Below are positions 40,183-42,095 of a DNA stretch of 42,095 nt, in pieces. Position 1 is the stretch's first letter. Every line of letters starts with the position of its first letter. Below the pieces are notes generated by a model. That model saw nothing but the letters and a program-made list of their open reading frames with translations, made no database searches and had not been told where the DNA came from. The DNA comes from Candidatus Saccharimonadota bacterium (GTDB taxonomy: Bacteria > Patescibacteriota > Saccharimonadia > Saccharimonadales > Saccharimonadaceae): positions 1 to 42,095 of the forward strand of contig JAFWKF010000006.1 in NCBI GenBank assembly GCA_017533605.1, read 5' to 3'. The translations under genes were made by a program, and so were the position numbers.

Positions 40183-41946
40183 ATGGCAAAACCTGGTAAT
40201 ATCAAAAGAACTCTGCACTATTTTTGGCTAGCTTTGATGCAGCATAAAATTAGAACGATTCTGTTATTGATTTTGGTACCAATTTGGATTTTTCTGTCAA
40301 ACGTCGTTGTGCCATACGGCACTTCGCAAATCATTGGTAAATTATCAAGTGGCGATTTTATTATTGAAAACTATATTGGCATTTTACTGCTAACTATTCT
40401 ATCCGCTGGAGTAAATAATTTAGCGGTAATTCGGGCAATTGACTGGTTAGACTGGTCACTAGACGCATTGGGCGGGGAATATTTAGCAAGATTAGCTTTC
40501 ACGGCAGTGATCAATCAATCAATGACTTTTCACAACGACAGGTTTTCTGGCTCACTCACTAGCGCCGCCAACAAACTACCCGGAGCCTTTATTGATTTTA
40601 AATCAAACTTTGTCTGGGATATTTACCCATTAATACTGACCGCGCTATTTTCAATCGGAGTAGCAGCAATGGTTTGTGCGCCTTTTGCTATAATCTTAGC
40701 AATTTATATCGTGATATACATGACGGTCGCAATAATTACTTTTTATAAAACACGTAAAGTGGATGAAGTATTAGCAGACGCCGAAAACAAACAAACCGGA
40801 CAACTTGCAGATACAATCACCAACGAAATGTCGGTAAAATCATACGCGCGAGAAAACCAAGAAAAAACACGGTTTAAGACAGCTACAGAGCGAACCAAGA
40901 TGGCAGTTTTCGGGGCAGCCAAAGTATCATTGTGGCGCAATTTATCAATGAATATTATCAATATGATTACTTTTGCTGGGTTGCTAATCCTAATAATAAT
41001 GAGTCACAACTGGTTCGGGCTCACAATTGCAAATATGGTATTCTTGTATTCTTTGTCAAATTCTTTGCTTTCAAATGTATGGACAATTAATCATATTTTA
41101 AGAGCTATGAACCGGTCATTTGGCAATGCTAAAGAAATGGTGAGTATTTTAGATTTACCATTAATCATCGACGACAAAACCGACAAGCCGCTCAAAATAT
41201 CGCAGGCCGAAATAGAGATTTCGCACATAGTTTTTGAACATAGTGGCCAAAAGAAACCTTTATTTAATGACTTTAGTCTAACCATTCCAAGCGGAAAAAG
41301 TATCGGCTTAGTTGGCGTATCTGGCTCTGGTAAAACCACCCTCACAAAACTATTACTACGTTTTGATGATGTTTCGGCAGGTGCCATTTATATCGATGGA
41401 CAAGATATTCGCGACGTAACGCAAAAAACTCTGCGTGAAGCAATCGCCTACGTCCCACAAGAATCGTCACTATTTCATCGCTCGGTTTATGAAAATATCG
41501 CTTACGGCAAAATAGGTGCTACTCGCGAAGAAGTTTTGCGCGCCGCAAAATTAGCTAACGCCGATGAGTTTATTAAAGATTTACCAGACGGATATGACAC
41601 TCTGGTAGGAGAACGTGGAGTCAAACTATCTGGCGGTCAAAGGCAAAGAGTTGCAATCGCCAGAGCTATTCTAAAAAATGCCCCCATTTTAGTGCTAGAC
41701 GAAGCAACCTCAGCTCTAGATTCAGAGTCAGAAGGCTTAATTCAAGGTGCTCTTAAAAACCTAATGAAAAACCGGACTTCCATCGTGGTGGCCCACCGTC
41801 TATCCACAATCGCTAGTTTAGACGAAATTGTGGTCTTAAAAGACGGTCAAATCGTAGAGCGCGGCACCCATCAAGAATTACTTAAAGCCAATCAGGAATA
41901 CGCAAAACTCTGGTCAAGACAAAGCGGCGCCTTCTTAGAAAAATAA
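40183..41946 (+). CDS. ABC exporter, fused membrane and ATPase domains
   Basis: A 587-aa half-transporter: six membrane helices in the first ~310 residues, then the ATPase domain with Walker A GVSGSGKTTL, Q-loop PQESSLFHRS, signature LSGGQRQRVAIARA, Walker B ILVLDEATSALD and the H-loop VAHRLS. This layout fits MsbA/MdlB-type lipid or multidrug exporters working as dimers. The substrate is unknown. It follows metK at a distance of 18 nt with its own leaderless promoter. Confidence 0.95.
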   Translation: MAKPGNIKRTLHYFWLALMQHKIRTILLLILVPIWIFLSNVVVPYGTSQIIGKLSSGDFIIENYIGILLLTILSAGVNNLAVIRAIDWLDWSLDALGGEYLARLAFTAVINQSMTFHNDRFSGSLTSAANKLPGAFIDFKSNFVWDIYPLILTALFSIGVAAMVCAPFAIILAIYIVIYMTVAIITFYKTRKVDEVLADAENKQTGQLADTITNEMSVKSYARENQEKTRFKTATERTKMAVFGAAKVSLWRNLSMNIINMITFAGLLILIIMSHNWFGLTIANMVFLYSLSNSLLSNVWTINHILRAMNRSFGNAKEMVSILDLPLIIDDKTDKPLKISQAEIEISHIVFEHSGQKKPLFNDFSLTIPSGKSIGLVGVSGSGKTTLTKLLLRFDDVSAGAIYIDGQDIRDVTQKTLREAIAYVPQESSLFHRSVYENIAYGKIGATREEVLRAAKLANADEFIKDLPDGYDTLVGERGVKLSGGQRQRVAIARAILKNAPILVLDEATSALDSESEGLIQGALKNLMKNRTSIVVAHRLSTIASLDEIVVLKDGQIVERGTHQELLKANQEYAKLWSRQSGAFLEK

Positions 41947-42010
41947 GCAAAAAAATGGTGCATTTATATAACACCGCTAGAAACTATTTTACTACAAAAC
42001 TCGAATAAGT

Positions 42011-42095
42011 GGGGGACTTTCGCGAGTTTCCCCCCGCCAAACTCGCGAAAGTCCCCAGCATTATGATCAGGGCCCCTGCGGGCTTCCCCCGCCAA
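42011..42095. repeat. GC-rich palindromic repeat at window end
   Basis: Perfect 18-bp arms (42012-42029 and 42039-42056) flank a 9-nt C-rich loop. A second hairpin GCGGG/CCCGC (42078-42082, 42088-42092) follows and the end CTTCCCCCGCCAA resembles the first loop TTCCCCCCGCCAA. No T-run, so it is not a classic terminator. The reverse strand shares a core with the insertion at 25487-25600. It may continue beyond the window. Confidence 0.75.

Noticed and set aside
1-42095. CRISPR array, prophage, insertion sequence, or tRNA/rRNA genes
   Set aside because: No regularly spaced repeats, transposase, integrase, phage structural gene or tRNA/rRNA-like sequences were seen.
1-42095. Alternative genetic code (UGA as Gly, as in SR1/Gracilibacteria)
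   Set aside because: Many genes end in TGA at overlaps that fit family ends (for example 4602-4604, 25156-25158), and no in-frame TGA is needed.

Overview
The window looks like a chromosomal segment of a host- or surface-associated Candidatus Patescibacteria (CPR) bacterium, most likely Saccharibacteria (TM7). This is an inference: there is no rRNA gene to prove it. Supporting points are compact AT-rich DNA, many 1-8 nt gene overlaps, short family members (MetK about 320 aa, no N-terminal domain on the MurF-like ligase), a GatCAB operon, sortase-substrate-like surface proteins, and UGA used as a stop, which argues against SR1/Gracilibacteria.

Layout. 1-1644: 3' part of a surface tyrosine-phosphatase-like protein. 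1672-6433: uvrB, a phosphoketolase split into two overlapping genes, and a PIN-TRAM protein. 6430-10886: divergent class A PBP and murJ. 10904-14398: gatC-gatA-(membrane HEPN-like gene)-gatB. 14400-14525: a small RNA gene. 14612-16711: fusA. 16751-20005 (minus): a 1084-aa SpaA/VaFE-type surface protein. 20140-20379 (minus): a small membrane protein. 20583-23146: tuf, a minus-strand E2-like acyltransferase and a monocistronic rpsJ. 23190-28347: five genes that look like a peptidoglycan precursor/interpeptide-bridge cluster (MurF-like ligase, alpha/beta hydrolase, DegT-like PLP enzyme, two FemAB-type transferases), four of them chained by 4-nt overlaps. 28387-30434: HdeD-like protein, GalU and two small membrane proteins. 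30462-34160: dnaE. 34210-34557: a strongly promoted structured RNA of about 340 nt that I cannot assign. 34640-36913: small ORF, smpB, xthA and a ribokinase-like unknown. 36894-38764 (minus): GT4 glycosyltransferase plus CDP-alcohol phosphatidyltransferase. 38915-38995: a 26-codon ORF. 39105-40164: SAM riboswitch and metK. 40183-41946: ABC exporter. 42011-42095: GC-rich palindromic repeat.

The genes cover repair and replication (uvrB, dnaE, xthA), translation (fusA, tuf, rpsJ, gatCAB, smpB), envelope construction (PBP, MurJ, MurF-like, FemAB, GalU, GT4/CDP-alcohol) and surface display.

The strongest overall signal is regulatory. Twelve genes on both strands have an extended -10 box whose last base lies 7-9 nt before the start codon (exactly 7 in nine cases), with no room for a leader or Shine-Dalgarno site, so leaderless transcription is predicted. 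Genes with real leaders (fusA, tuf, rpsJ, galU, metK, the SpaA protein, small ORFs) carry good Shine-Dalgarno sites. Other notable items are a GC-rich palindromic element inserted in frame in the DegT-like gene and related to the repeat at the window end, a split phosphoketolase, an EF-G with NKIN in place of NKxD, and two unassigned RNA genes.
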